Source of the DNA: JACQFV01 sp964593585
GTDB lineage: Bacteria > Zixibacteria > MSB-5A5 > WJJR01
Assembly: GCA_964593585.1 (NCBI GenBank)
Contig: CAZQIZ010000013.1
Location: 1 to 64,000 of the forward strand
Length of the DNA: 64,000 bases
Reading direction: 5' to 3'
Shown: positions 43,772 to 54,060 of the stretch, in pieces
Numbering within the stretch: position 1 is the first letter of the stretch
How the letters are laid out: each line of letters opens with the position of its first letter
Notes under the pieces: generated by a model
What the model saw: only the letters and a program-made list of their open reading frames with translations
Database searches by the model: none
What the model was told of the DNA's origin: nothing
Made by a program: the position numbers and the translations under genes

Positions 43772-46700
43772 ATGAAACCGTGGAGATGGAGTCTCTGGGC
43801 GGCGCTGATCGCCCTGACGCTCGTCGGTTTGTCGGCGACGTCGGCTCTGGCTGGACGGGACGCGGACATCAAGTCGGGAGCGATCCAAGCGAGCCCCGAG
43901 GATTTGATGTTCTCCAACGTCGTGTTCTCGCAGCCGACAGCCTACATCTACGACGAGGAATTCCCTGTTGATTCGTGCGCTGACTTGGCGTGGCGGACGA
44001 ACAACACAACGGCGTACAAGTGGAAACAGCGCTGGTACAATTACGCCGGACCGAACAGCACCAACGTGCCGATTATGAGCTTCCGGTATGATGAGCAAGG
44101 CGGGAATCCTGACACGTGGACCCGGCTGTACATTCACTCGCTTTGCGAGCGGACGAACACGATCAGCCAGATCCGCCTGTATCGGGAGGTTGGTCAGACG
44201 ACTGACACCACCGCCCGTTTCGACAACGGCGTTGATGTCCTGGTTGGCGTGGCTAATGTCGGCACCCCATTCCAGACCAACGATTCGGTGTTGATGGTCT
44301 TGACGAACCCTGAAGTGATCCCGGGCGATTCGTCTCGCTACTACCATCTCGTCGTCGACATGAATCCGGCCGGCATCGGCGCCAACCCGACTTACGACAT
44401 GACGGGTGTGATGGTCGAGATTCGCGCTGAGCGGATGCAGATCGACGAGGACAACGGGCTTGGCGTGGTGTGGGGTCCCAATGACGACGTCACCATTCGT
44501 GACTTCTGCATCCCGACTTCGTCGCCGAACACCAACAACGGCTACTCGATTATCATCGATAATCAAGGGCCGGAATGCGCCGACATGTGGCTCTCGAACT
44601 ACTTCATCAACAACTGCATCTATGGCGGCTGCGACCCGGACGACGTGATCAACCTGGGCGACTCGCTGTTGATCCGCTTGGATTTGGACGTCACCAACGT
44701 GCCCAACGACACCTGCAAGACGGGGTGGCCGAAGGTTTATGTCCGGGAATTCACTAACAACGCCTCATCGCAGACGATGGGGCGGTTCAAGGGGTATTTT
44801 GGCTACGACAACTTCGCGTATGTGGCGGAGTTTGACAGCACCAATTATGATCTGATGAACGTCGGTCCGACGGTGAACCTTCCGGTCGATATACCGGGTG
44901 GCACGCACTGGATCATTGCCGAGCTGCAGGACGCCTTCGGCAACGCCAGCCGCTGCTCGACTTTGGTGGCTGAGCCGATCGACACCAAGAAGCCCGCCGT
45001 GGCGGGCCGTCCGGCGTCGTGGACCCTGCATTGGGACGCCAATGGCAACGGCATCGTGAATCCGGGCGACACGGTTCGCTTCTTCATTGACATGGCGAAC
45101 GAGCCGTTCGGCGAAGTGTGCGCCGTATTCACGACGATCTACGACTTCTATGCGGGTCCGGTCGGCATCACGCTGACCGACGATGCCGGCGACCGCCGCT
45201 TCGAGGCCAAGCATGAGGTTCTGCCGGGCGTGCTCGACGGCGCGGCGGAGAGTGCCTGGCTGCACGTGGTCGACAACGCCTGCAACGAGGATTCGCTGAG
45301 CGTGACGCTCAACGCGCCGGTGGACAACGTCGGCCCGTCGATCCCGCCGGGCGAGTTCCTGCGTCTGTCGGACACCGACCTGAACGGCTGCCTGAAGATT
45401 GGCGAGAGCATTCGCATCCGGGTGCAGGGTGTCACAGACACCGACCTGGTCGCGATCTACGCCAATGTGATGCAGGCCGGTCTGGGCGACCTGAATGGCG
45501 TGGCCTACTCCCAGTATCTGCTGAACAATCTGGGCGGCGGCAACTGGCAGTTGGATTGGATCCTGGGCGACCAGCCGCAGAACTCGGCGATCGACTACGG
45601 TCCGCTGGATCCGAACGCGATCGTGGCGCTCTATATTGTAGACAACGCCCAGAACTGGGACACGGTCTACACGACGGTTCTGGACGCGGCGACGGGTGGC
45701 TACAGCATCGACACCGACTATCCTGAGCCGGTGGTCGACTTCTATTGTGAGAGCGCCGCGTTTGGCGTGATCAACCTGTATTGGAGCTGGGGCGACCAGT
45801 ATCCGAACAGCAACAACGACATCGACCTGGTTCGCATCTACTACGACAACGGCTCCGGCGGCTACCCGAACACCTTGGTCGCGGAAGTCGGCGCCACCAC
45901 GAACTGGACGACGGACGGCACGGTCGTTTTGACCGACGGCGTAGTCTATAAGTGGCGTGTCGAAGTGATCGACGACTGCGGCAACGTGGAAGTCGAGCAT
46001 GTGCTGCCGGTGGCCTGTGAGTCCGACGCTTCGGCGCCGATCACCTGTGTCTACCAGCCCGAAGAGGGCCAGCAGTACAGCTGCAGCTACTGCGAGTTCC
46101 TGAACAACGGTCCGCAGATGGGCGGCTTCTTCATCTATGTGAAGGCCGACCTTCCGGGCAGCGACGACCTGACCGGCATCGACTCCGTGTTGGTGCGCCT
46201 GAAGGATCAGGGCGACGGCAATCCGGGTCCGTGGACGCCGATGAGCTTTGACTACAGCTTCCAGGGCCCGTCGGACAACCTGATCGCGGTGTGGATCTAC
46301 GCCTGCGAGCAGTTGGACGCGATGGTGGGCGACGGCGACGTCGAGGATCTCGAGATCATCGTGATCGGTTCCGACGAAGCCGGCAACGTGATGACGCGCG
46401 CCGAGGTGATTGCGGAGTGCGGCACGTGGGAGTTCACTTGGGCCAACACCTCCGGGACCTTTGACCTGCAAGTGACCGAGGTCAACGGCCAGCTGGAGAT
46501 GTACCAGAACTACTGCGATCTCACCGGGTTCTCGGTCTGGGGTCCGAACAACACCGTCGAAGTCTGCTTCACCGGCGGTCTGCCTCCGTACAAGATTCGC
46601 ATGGAGGTTGGCCAGGAGTGGGCGGCTCCGGATAACGAAGTCGTCTACGTCGAGAACGTGTATGCCGCGTGCACGACGCTGACCTTCAGCGCCGAGGGCT

Positions 46701-49700
46701 TCTGGAAGGGCGTGGGCGAGATCGACCTGTTTGCCTGCGATGCCGCCGGCGCCAACGTGGGCGAAGTCGAGTACCTCTTCTGTGTGGCCGACTCGATCCC
46801 GCCGTGCGCGCTGATTTCCAACCCGGTCGACGGCAAGTGCATCCGTCGTTCGCGCTCGATGCTGGATCCGGTGGAGATCTGCGTGGTGATCGACCCGATG
46901 CAAAACTGCCTCGACCCGGACGAAGTGGTCAAGATTGACTACGAGTGGTCGCAGCAGTGCTGCACCGGCACGATCCTTGACACGATCCGTATTTGCGACA
47001 CGACGACGCTTCCGGGCGGCGGCACGGGCGTGTGTGACACGTTCCCGACCGGCGCCACCGGCGTTGACATCGACTCGATCGTCTGCGTCGATACCGGCTT
47101 CGGCGGCTACAAGATCGTCTGCCGCGACTCGGTCGTCGAACTGCCGTGTCAGGACTTCTATCCGTGGGACATCATCGCCGTCCAGGCGGGTCCGGGCATT
47201 CTGCAGCCGGAGGAAGGCGGTCCGAACGGCTTCCTGATGTACGGTTGCGTGGACTGGTGGAATACCGAAGACCTGGCCTGGATCACCGAGTCGGGCACGA
47301 TCATCTATCTGCGCGCCCGTCTCTACGACGATCAGGGCAACGAATACATCACCCCGTGCGTCCAGGTCTGCGTCGACATCGACACGCCGCCGCTGTGCCT
47401 GGAGACGCCGGACTTCTGCTACAGCGACGGCAAGATGGCGCTATCGGTTCCGTACCTGGGCATCGTGGACTACCCGGGCAAGGGCCTGATGAACGATCCG
47501 TGCATGAAGACCTTCTACGCGGATCTCGACTTGGCGCAGGACAACATCGACGACCTCGAGGACGTGTTCCTCTATTACAAGAAGTCGTCGGATCCGGACC
47601 AGTACGACTACTGGTACAACCTCGGTTCGGGCTTCCTCGGCACCAATGCGACCGTGGGCGGCACGAATTCGACGGTCTGGCGCTGGGATATCAATCTCTG
47701 CGAGTTGGAGCTGACACCGAACGTGGACTACGACTTCCGCGTGATCGCCAAGACGGTTTGGGGCACGTGGTCGTACGACATGAACGGCGACGGCTGGTTT
47801 GACGCCAACACGTTCGACTCGTCGGCGTGCGACATGGCCACCTTCTTTATCGATGCGTGGGCCCCGAACGCGGCGATCGATACGGTGTGGACGGAGATCA
47901 ACGGTCAGCTGGTCGTGCAGCCGAACGTCTCGTGCGTGCTGTCCGACCCGCGCGGTTGGGCGTTCACGCAGTGGGGCAACACCCTGACAGTGCAGCCGAA
48001 CGTGTGGCCGTGGTACGACACGGACAACAACGACACGCGCGACGACGTCAAGCGCGTCGAGTGGACGCTGTTCACCGGCGACGCGAACTGCACGTGTGAC
48101 GAGCAGGGCCGTTCGCCGTATCCGACTGGCTCGATGTTCGGCGACGTCTACAATCTCTCCGGCTACCAGTCGTGGTTGGTCCAGGTGAACGAAGGCGCCA
48201 ACGTCTTCAATAACCTGGTCTTCGACCCGACCGACGCGCCGTGGTATCAGGACATGACCTCGCCGCCGAGCGGTTACGAGCAGGTGGTTCTGCTCATGAC
48301 CGTCTGGGACGGTTGCGGCAACATGACGCAGGATTGCATCACGATCTACCTGCTGGACATCGATCCGACGGACGCGATCATCGTCGAGCCGGATAACGAC
48401 GAGGTGTTCTGCACCGCGCCGGGCAACTACGATGAGAACGGCATCTACATCGAAGCGCGTTCGATCCTCGAAGAGGGTTGGAACAAGGCGGTCTTCGCTT
48501 ATCGTCCGCTGGGCGCGACGGAATGGGTCGAGTTCGATTCGGTCGGCGTCTCCGCCGCTCCGGATGTGTACTGGCAGTGGTTCTCGACCTACTGGAATCC
48601 GACGGCCTTCGGCCTGGCGGATGGCACGTATGAACTGACGGTCTGGGCGGTGGACAACGCGCTCAACCGTTCAACCAAGAACTACATCACGACCGTGCAC
48701 CTCTCATGCGCGCTGCCGACGGTGAGGGTGGTCTACCCGACCACGACCGACCCGGCGTTCATCGGATGCGACATCGAGCTGGAGGCGAGTGCCGAAAGCA
48801 CCGATCCGCGCAACCCGATCACGGAGGTCGCGTTCTACTACGTCCGGGTGATCGACGATATTCCGGAGGAGGAGTACTACATCGGCTCCGACTACGAGAG
48901 CATCGACGGTCGCTGGGGTTATCACTGGATCGATCCGGACTTCGAGGGTCCGCACTTCATCTTCGCCCGCGCGTGGAACAAGTCGGGCCAGATGGTGCAG
49001 TCCGACCTGGTCTGGGTCCGCGGTGACGACACCGATCCGTACGGCATCGTGGCCCAGGTGGGCGACGACCTGTCGAACGGCGGTTACAACGATCCGACGA
49101 TCGTCCAGGCCGGTTCCGTGGTTGACATCTGGGGTTATGCCCGTGACAACGACGGCGGCTGGGGCCAGGGTGAAGTCGACAACTGCGGCGTCGATTCGGT
49201 CATCTTCTACATTAAAGACGGTTACGAGAAGATGGACGGCTTCGTCATGACGCCGGACAACGTGATCGACTCCCTCTATACCGGTCAGTGGAACACGGCC
49301 AACTACACGCCGGGCACCTACCGTGTGAAGATGAAGGTCTTCGACTGCGCCTGCAACGACTCGTGGTCGGAGAGCGAGTGGTACGTCCGCGTTGTCGGTC
49401 CGGACCAGGATCCGCAGCTGGCGGTCGACGGTCCGGAAGTCTGCGGCTACGTGAGCGTGGACGAAGAGTTCACGGCGACGGTGACGGTCAACAATCCGGA
49501 CTACGTCAGCTCGGTCTACCTCGCGTGGATCAGCAAGGATAAGTCGGACGTCGAAGACCAATACTGGTGGAGCAATGAGCTGTCCTACGACGGCGGCGGC
49601 TGGAGCGGTACGGTGTACACCGACGAGCTGGACGAGGGGCTCTATCGTCTGCGCGCCGTGGTGTACTACACCGACGGTTCGTCGACGGAGAACGGCTTCG

Positions 49701-52700
49701 ACGACTTCACCTTCGACGAGACGAAGGGCCACCACATGTTCATCCGTGTGGACCACTCGGCCTCGGCGATCAGCGTGACGCACGACGGTCCGACGTTCAA
49801 GGCGCATGAGGACATCTGCCTGACGACGGACGCGACCGAGGATTGCGACATCGAAGAAGTGCTCTATGGCGTAGGCGAGGGCGACGATACGTTCGGCGCC
49901 AGCGGCCTCGGCGAGTTCTGCTTCGATCCGCTGGATTCCTCAGGTGTGACGTTGAACAACTGCAATTCCTGGACCGGCGACGTGGTCGTGACCGCGGTGG
50001 ACTACTTCGGTCATGTCACGACGCAGTCCCTGACGATCTGGATTCTGGACGTGAACGCCAATCAGGTGGCGATCACCAACCCGAGCTGGAGCGCCTACAT
50101 CACGCCGAACTCGAATGCGATCGAGGCGCGTAAGCTCTCCTCGTCGGGTATCGACTCGGTGCAGTTCTTCGCGTCGACGTCGCAGACCAACGGCACCCTG
50201 CGGTACATCGGGTCGTCGGCGGCTTCGGGCGACAAGTTCTCGACGTCGTGGAACGTGGACAACGTGCCGGAAGGCCAGTACTGGCTGTTCGGCAAGGCGT
50301 TCGACAACGGCGTCGGCGTCGACGGACCGCGCTGCCCGGCCACGGTGGCCAGGGCCTGCTCGCCGTTCGCGCTGACCGCGCCGAGCCCGAGCTACCAGCG
50401 CACGGTCAACGGGACGACGTTCACCTTCGTGGGTGAGCACACCGACCTGTGCGTCGATCGCGCGACCATCAGCAATTACCAGACCATCGGCCTCGACTCG
50501 ATCGTGTGGTACTTCCGCAGCGCGGATGTGCCGGGCGTCGACATCGAGGACAACCTCGATCCGAACCTCGGCTGGGTGCGCATCAACGCCGACGTGTACG
50601 GATCCCTGTGCGTCGACTGGTTCACCAACTGGTGCGACGTGATTGCCGACTACGACCTCGAGGGCGAGTACGGCTACGAAGGCAATTGCTGCCCGGATGG
50701 CCGCTACACGATCGTCGCGCGGGTCTTTGACAAGGCCGGCAACGAGTGCCACTCGATCCCGATGAACGTGATGATCGACGTGACCGATCCGTATTCGGAG
50801 ATCGTCGACATCGACGGCGACGAGACCTTCGGCACCTGCCACGAAGTCGTCCTGCCGGAAGACGACGTGGTGAAGCTGACGGCCAACGCCATTGACGATC
50901 ATTCGTGCGTCGACATGGAGCCGTACAAGGCGTGGAACTCCGGCGCCAAGTACCTCCAGTTCTTCGTCGGCCGCGATTGCGCGGGCGGCGGCGGCGGTTG
51001 CGTGGACATCGTGTTCGTGCAAGACGGTTCGGGCTCGATGGCCGATGAGCAGCAGGCGATCGCCACCAACGCGCAGTTGTTCACCAGCGCGCTTGGCAAT
51101 GTGGACTTCCGCCTGGGCGTCCTCGGTTACGACGGCAACTATGAAGTGATCAATCTCGACGGTTCGCGCACCGCGGCCGCGCCGGGCAATGGCGTGTTCA
51201 CGACCGACATCGGCGCCTTCCAGACCATGATCACCGCGGTTGGCGACCAGATGGGCGGCACGGAGAACGGCCTGACCGCGCTCAACACGGCGCTGACCAC
51301 CTACCCGTGGCGCTCCAACTGCACCAAGGTCATGATCCTGGTGACCGACGAAGATGCGGACGACTTCGCCGATTATGCGTCGTTGTTCCCGCCGATCGTC
51401 AACTCGGGCGCTGCGGTGTTCGGCGTGATCAGCTTCGCGGACAGCGCCGGCTACTCGAACCTCGGCAGCGCCACCGGCGGCCAGCTGTTTGACATCACCG
51501 CCAACTGGGGCGCCAACCTCGCCGCAGTCGCCTCGGGCATCAGCGCCCTGGCCGGCGGCGCGGGCAACGACGTGGGCATCGTCTGGGGTCAGACGGTCAC
51601 CCTCAACGATGGCCAGGACAACGCCTTCGCGCTGTGGAATCCGACCGGTCTTGAACCGGGCAGCTACTGCGCGTGGACCGTGGTCGTTGACAACGTCGGC
51701 AACTCGTACGTCTCGGGTTCGCGTGAAATCTGCATCGTCGACCAGACCCCGCCGGTGGCCCACATCACGGGCTTCGGCAAGTCGACCGACGAGCACATGG
51801 TCAACAAGTACACCATCTACGGTGCGACGTGGGACACCGACGTCGAGTACGTCCAGTTCCAGTATCGTCCGACGGGTTCGACGAACGCGACGGATTGGAC
51901 CGGAATCGGCATCTCGGCGATGGTCAACGGCGACAGCACCTGCTGGATGACCACGTGGAACCCCTGCGTGCTTTCCGGCTCGTTCGACCTGCGTGTCGTC
52001 CCGACCGACAAGAACGGCAATCAGGACTTCGCCGTTCAGCCGATCGCGACGGTCACGATCAACAACTGCAACATCACGCCGTCCGGCGCTTCGACCTCGG
52101 CCGCGACGATCTGGTTCGAGGATCGCACCTTTGAGGATCTGGGCCTGGTCCACGTCGATCAGGACAACACCTCCGACGACTATCACAACATGATGATGGC
52201 CGTCTGGGCGGACCTGAAGGGCAGCCTCGATGTCGAGAAGATCGAGCTGTGGCCTCCGGATCCCGACATGCCGTCGTGGAAGTCGGGCTCGTTCGATGGC
52301 TCCGGCGCGATCAAGATGGGCGGCGAGGGCTGGTTCTGGCAGTCGTACACCGACGCGTCGAACCGCACGCACCTGAAGAAGGAAGTCATGACGGTGTGGC
52401 GCGTGAAGGCGGCGATCGGCGCCTGCAACAGCACGCATCCGACGCTCGGCGCGAAGGTGTGTATCGAGCCCGGCGCGCTGTCCGCGGACAACGGCATCGT
52501 GGTCTTCCCGGCGCGTGTACCGACGCTGAACCTGTCGCAGCAGCACTACCAGGCGTGGCCGGCCTACGAAGGCACCCGGTTCCCGCTGGTCACGGCGATC
52601 CGCCTGACCGATCCGGTCTGGGGCTTCAACGAAGGCAAGTACGCGCAGATCACGCTGCGCTATGTGGAGCCGGAAGCGTATGACCCGGCCGACCTCGGCG

Positions 52701-53962
52701 TGGCGTGGTGGGATGAGGATCAGTGGAACACCAATTCGGGTCTGATCGCCGCCGGTGAGATTGGCGACGGTTCGGCGACGTTCCACAGCGACAACCTCTA
52801 CGGTCTGTACTCGGTGGTCTCGGCGGGTCGCAACTGCAATTCGGGTGCGATCACGGTCGAGAACGCCGGCGCCGAGTTCCATGTCGGCAACGTGCTCGGG
52901 CCGCGTCCGACGATCTACACGCGGGTGCGCTCGAACATCGAGTTCAACAACCAGAACCGTGACATCAACGAAGACGAGATCACGGTTGTCCTGGATGGCA
53001 ACATCACCCTGTACGCCAACGGTGACAATCCGGACAACGGCTGGTACGACAACGAATGGGACGAGGTCACCGGCATCCTGACGACGTACTGGGAGTCCGA
53101 TGCGCCGGCCCTGGCGCCTGGTCCGCACACTCTGATGGTGCAGGCCTTCAACAAGTCAGGGTACTGCAAGTCGAACACCTACGCGTTCACGGTCGACGCC
53201 GCCAAGCCGGATGTTGAGATCACCGGCATGGAGGTCTGTCCGAACCCGACGTTCCACATCAAGATCACCGATGCGGGCGCCGGCGTGAACTGGGAGAAGG
53301 TGTTCGTCGACGTGTACGACATCACGGGTTCCGAGTTCTCCGATGTGCCGAAGGCGGCGTGGATCCACACCGAGACCTTCGACGCGTTCAACGACGAGAA
53401 CTTCAATCCGGCGACCGGCGAGTTCAGCTTCCAGCTGGTCGATCACATCGCCCAGGGTCGCCGCCTGCGGGTCATTGTCTACGCGGGTCCGGACTACCGT
53501 TGGGAGAAGTTCAACGAGTACTGCAACTGCATCGTCTACGAGTACGACTGGGAGTTCGGCGGTGTCGCCGACATGGTCGAGAACTACACGCAGGTGGTGC
53601 AGGAAGACTACACGGTCGCGGGCGGTTGCGGCGGCGCGGGCGACGGCATCATCACCATCGAACATGGTGAGGGTTCGAGCAGCCCGTTCGATCCGTGGGC
53701 CGGCGGTGCAGTCACCTTCCTCCTGAATGGGTTTGATGGTGGCGGCGTCGTGACTGCGGAGATCTATGACCTGGCCGGTGAGAAGGTCGCGACGATCTTC
53801 AATGGTCAGGTGATGTCGACGGTCGGCTCAGCGACGTGGCACGGCACGAACGAGGACGGCGAATACGTGGCCGAAGGTGTGTACCTCGCGTACTTCAAGG
53901 CGACCGGAGCGGCCGAACAGGTCCTGAAGGTCGTGGTGAAGCGCGGAGTCGCCAGCAACTAG
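43772..53962 (+). CDS. Giant secreted multi-Ig-domain protein with vWA domain and FlgD-like C-terminus
   Basis: A 3,396-residue secreted protein. Signal peptide WRWSLWAALIALTLVGLSATSALA at about 4-26. Most of it is a string of Ig-like or FN3-like beta modules of about 90-130 residues, with recurring motifs such as SGDT/ NPGDTVRFF, DNCGVDSV, VDDAGNRS-like turns and GTYRVKMKVFDC; cysteines are frequent and often paired. Residues about 2410-2600 form a vWA domain (VDIVFVQDGSGSM, the MIDAS D-x-S-x-S; MILVTDEDADDF; AVFGVISFADS). The last 85 residues are a FlgD-Ig-like tail (VTAEIYDLAGEKVATI, EGVYLAYFKA, LKVVVKRG), a type IX-style sorting signal. The ATG at 43772 has GGGGAG; an in-frame ATG at 43694 with AGGAGG is also possible. 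The next gene encodes a PorV-like protein. Confidence 0.9.
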   Translation: MKPWRWSLWAALIALTLVGLSATSALAGRDADIKSGAIQASPEDLMFSNVVFSQPTAYIYDEEFPVDSCADLAWRTNNTTAYKWKQRWYNYAGPNSTNVPIMSFRYDEQGGNPDTWTRLYIHSLCERTNTISQIRLYREVGQTTDTTARFDNGVDVLVGVANVGTPFQTNDSVLMVLTNPEVIPGDSSRYYHLVVDMNPAGIGANPTYDMTGVMVEIRAERMQIDEDNGLGVVWGPNDDVTIRDFCIPTSSPNTNNGYSIIIDNQGPECADMWLSNYFINNCIYGGCDPDDVINLGDSLLIRLDLDVTNVPNDTCKTGWPKVYVREFTNNASSQTMGRFKGYFGYDNFAYVAEFDSTNYDLMNVGPTVNLPVDIPGGTHWIIAELQDAFGNASRCSTLVAEPIDTKKPAVAGRPASWTLHWDANGNGIVNPGDTVRFFIDMANEPFGEVCAVFTTIYDFYAGPVGITLTDDAGDRRFEAKHEVLPGVLDGAAESAWLHVVDNACNEDSLSVTLNAPVDNVGPSIPPGEFLRLSDTDLNGCLKIGESIRIRVQGVTDTDLVAIYANVMQAGLGDLNGVAYSQYLLNNLGGGNWQLDWILGDQPQNSAIDYGPLDPNAIVALYIVDNAQNWDTVYTTVLDAATGGYSIDTDYPEPVVDFYCESAAFGVINLYWSWGDQYPNSNNDIDLVRIYYDNGSGGYPNTLVAEVGATTNWTTDGTVVLTDGVVYKWRVEVIDDCGNVEVEHVLPVACESDASAPITCVYQPEEGQQYSCSYCEFLNNGPQMGGFFIYVKADLPGSDDLTGIDSVLVRLKDQGDGNPGPWTPMSFDYSFQGPSDNLIAVWIYACEQLDAMVGDGDVEDLEIIVIGSDEAGNVMTRAEVIAECGTWEFTWANTSGTFDLQVTEVNGQLEMYQNYCDLTGFSVWGPNNTVEVCFTGGLPPYKIRMEVGQEWAAPDNEVVYVENVYAACTTLTFSAEGFWKGVGEIDLFACDAAGANVGEVEYLFCVADSIPPCALISNPVDGKCIRRSRSMLDPVEICVVIDPMQNCLDPDEVVKIDYEWSQQCCTGTILDTIRICDTTTLPGGGTGVCDTFPTGATGVDIDSIVCVDTGFGGYKIVCRDSVVELPCQDFYPWDIIAVQAGPGILQPEEGGPNGFLMYGCVDWWNTEDLAWITESGTIIYLRARLYDDQGNEYITPCVQVCVDIDTPPLCLETPDFCYSDGKMALSVPYLGIVDYPGKGLMNDPCMKTFYADLDLAQDNIDDLEDVFLYYKKSSDPDQYDYWYNLGSGFLGTNATVGGTNSTVWRWDINLCELELTPNVDYDFRVIAKTVWGTWSYDMNGDGWFDANTFDSSACDMATFFIDAWAPNAAIDTVWTEINGQLVVQPNVSCVLSDPRGWAFTQWGNTLTVQPNVWPWYDTDNNDTRDDVKRVEWTLFTGDANCTCDEQGRSPYPTGSMFGDVYNLSGYQSWLVQVNEGANVFNNLVFDPTDAPWYQDMTSPPSGYEQVVLLMTVWDGCGNMTQDCITIYLLDIDPTDAIIVEPDNDEVFCTAPGNYDENGIYIEARSILEEGWNKAVFAYRPLGATEWVEFDSVGVSAAPDVYWQWFSTYWNPTAFGLADGTYELTVWAVDNALNRSTKNYITTVHLSCALPTVRVVYPTTTDPAFIGCDIELEASAESTDPRNPITEVAFYYVRVIDDIPEEEYYIGSDYESIDGRWGYHWIDPDFEGPHFIFARAWNKSGQMVQSDLVWVRGDDTDPYGIVAQVGDDLSNGGYNDPTIVQAGSVVDIWGYARDNDGGWGQGEVDNCGVDSVIFYIKDGYEKMDGFVMTPDNVIDSLYTGQWNTANYTPGTYRVKMKVFDCACNDSWSESEWYVRVVGPDQDPQLAVDGPEVCGYVSVDEEFTATVTVNNPDYVSSVYLAWISKDKSDVEDQYWWSNELSYDGGGWSGTVYTDELDEGLYRLRAVVYYTDGSSTENGFDDFTFDETKGHHMFIRVDHSASAISVTHDGPTFKAHEDICLTTDATEDCDIEEVLYGVGEGDDTFGASGLGEFCFDPLDSSGVTLNNCNSWTGDVVVTAVDYFGHVTTQSLTIWILDVNANQVAITNPSWSAYITPNSNAIEARKLSSSGIDSVQFFASTSQTNGTLRYIGSSAASGDKFSTSWNVDNVPEGQYWLFGKAFDNGVGVDGPRCPATVARACSPFALTAPSPSYQRTVNGTTFTFVGEHTDLCVDRATISNYQTIGLDSIVWYFRSADVPGVDIEDNLDPNLGWVRINADVYGSLCVDWFTNWCDVIADYDLEGEYGYEGNCCPDGRYTIVARVFDKAGNECHSIPMNVMIDVTDPYSEIVDIDGDETFGTCHEVVLPEDDVVKLTANAIDDHSCVDMEPYKAWNSGAKYLQFFVGRDCAGGGGGCVDIVFVQDGSGSMADEQQAIATNAQLFTSALGNVDFRLGVLGYDGNYEVINLDGSRTAAAPGNGVFTTDIGAFQTMITAVGDQMGGTENGLTALNTALTTYPWRSNCTKVMILVTDEDADDFADYASLFPPIVNSGAAVFGVISFADSAGYSNLGSATGGQLFDITANWGANLAAVASGISALAGGAGNDVGIVWGQTVTLNDGQDNAFALWNPTGLEPGSYCAWTVVVDNVGNSYVSGSREICIVDQTPPVAHITGFGKSTDEHMVNKYTIYGATWDTDVEYVQFQYRPTGSTNATDWTGIGISAMVNGDSTCWMTTWNPCVLSGSFDLRVVPTDKNGNQDFAVQPIATVTINNCNITPSGASTSAATIWFEDRTFEDLGLVHVDQDNTSDDYHNMMMAVWADLKGSLDVEKIELWPPDPDMPSWKSGSFDGSGAIKMGGEGWFWQSYTDASNRTHLKKEVMTVWRVKAAIGACNSTHPTLGAKVCIEPGALSADNGIVVFPARVPTLNLSQQHYQAWPAYEGTRFPLVTAIRLTDPVWGFNEGKYAQITLRYVEPEAYDPADLGVAWWDEDQWNTNSGLIAAGEIGDGSATFHSDNLYGLYSVVSAGRNCNSGAITVENAGAEFHVGNVLGPRPTIYTRVRSNIEFNNQNRDINEDEITVVLDGNITLYANGDNPDNGWYDNEWDEVTGILTTYWESDAPALAPGPHTLMVQAFNKSGYCKSNTYAFTVDAAKPDVEITGMEVCPNPTFHIKITDAGAGVNWEKVFVDVYDITGSEFSDVPKAAWIHTETFDAFNDENFNPATGEFSFQLVDHIAQGRRLRVIVYAGPDYRWEKFNEYCNCIVYEYDWEFGGVADMVENYTQVVQEDYTVAGGCGGAGDGIITIEHGEGSSSPFDPWAGGAVTFLLNGFDGGGVVTAEIYDLAGEKVATIFNGQVMSTVGSATWHGTNEDGEYVAEGVYLAYFKATGAAEQVLKVVVKRGVASN

Positions 53963-53980
53963 TCACTAATCAGTAGCGGT

Positions 53981-54006
53981 TCGCCCCGCCTGCGAGGGCG
54001 GGGCGA
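53981..54006 (+). terminator. Hairpin between the giant gene and the PorV-like gene
   Basis: TCGCCCCGCC (53981-53990) pairs perfectly with 53997-54006 around TGCGAG. No T-run follows, so it may only reduce read-through or stabilise the giant mRNA's 3' end while letting the PorV-like gene be expressed. Confidence 0.5.
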
Positions 54007-54060
54007 GCCCTCAACCGATAACGAGGACAAAAACTTCGTATGTCAAAGGGAGAAGGAACA

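Noticed and set aside
49940..53128. 1,062-codon minus-strand ORF under the giant gene
   Set aside because: Antisense of a strongly coding, domain-rich frame; its residues are rich in R, V, H and D without domains.
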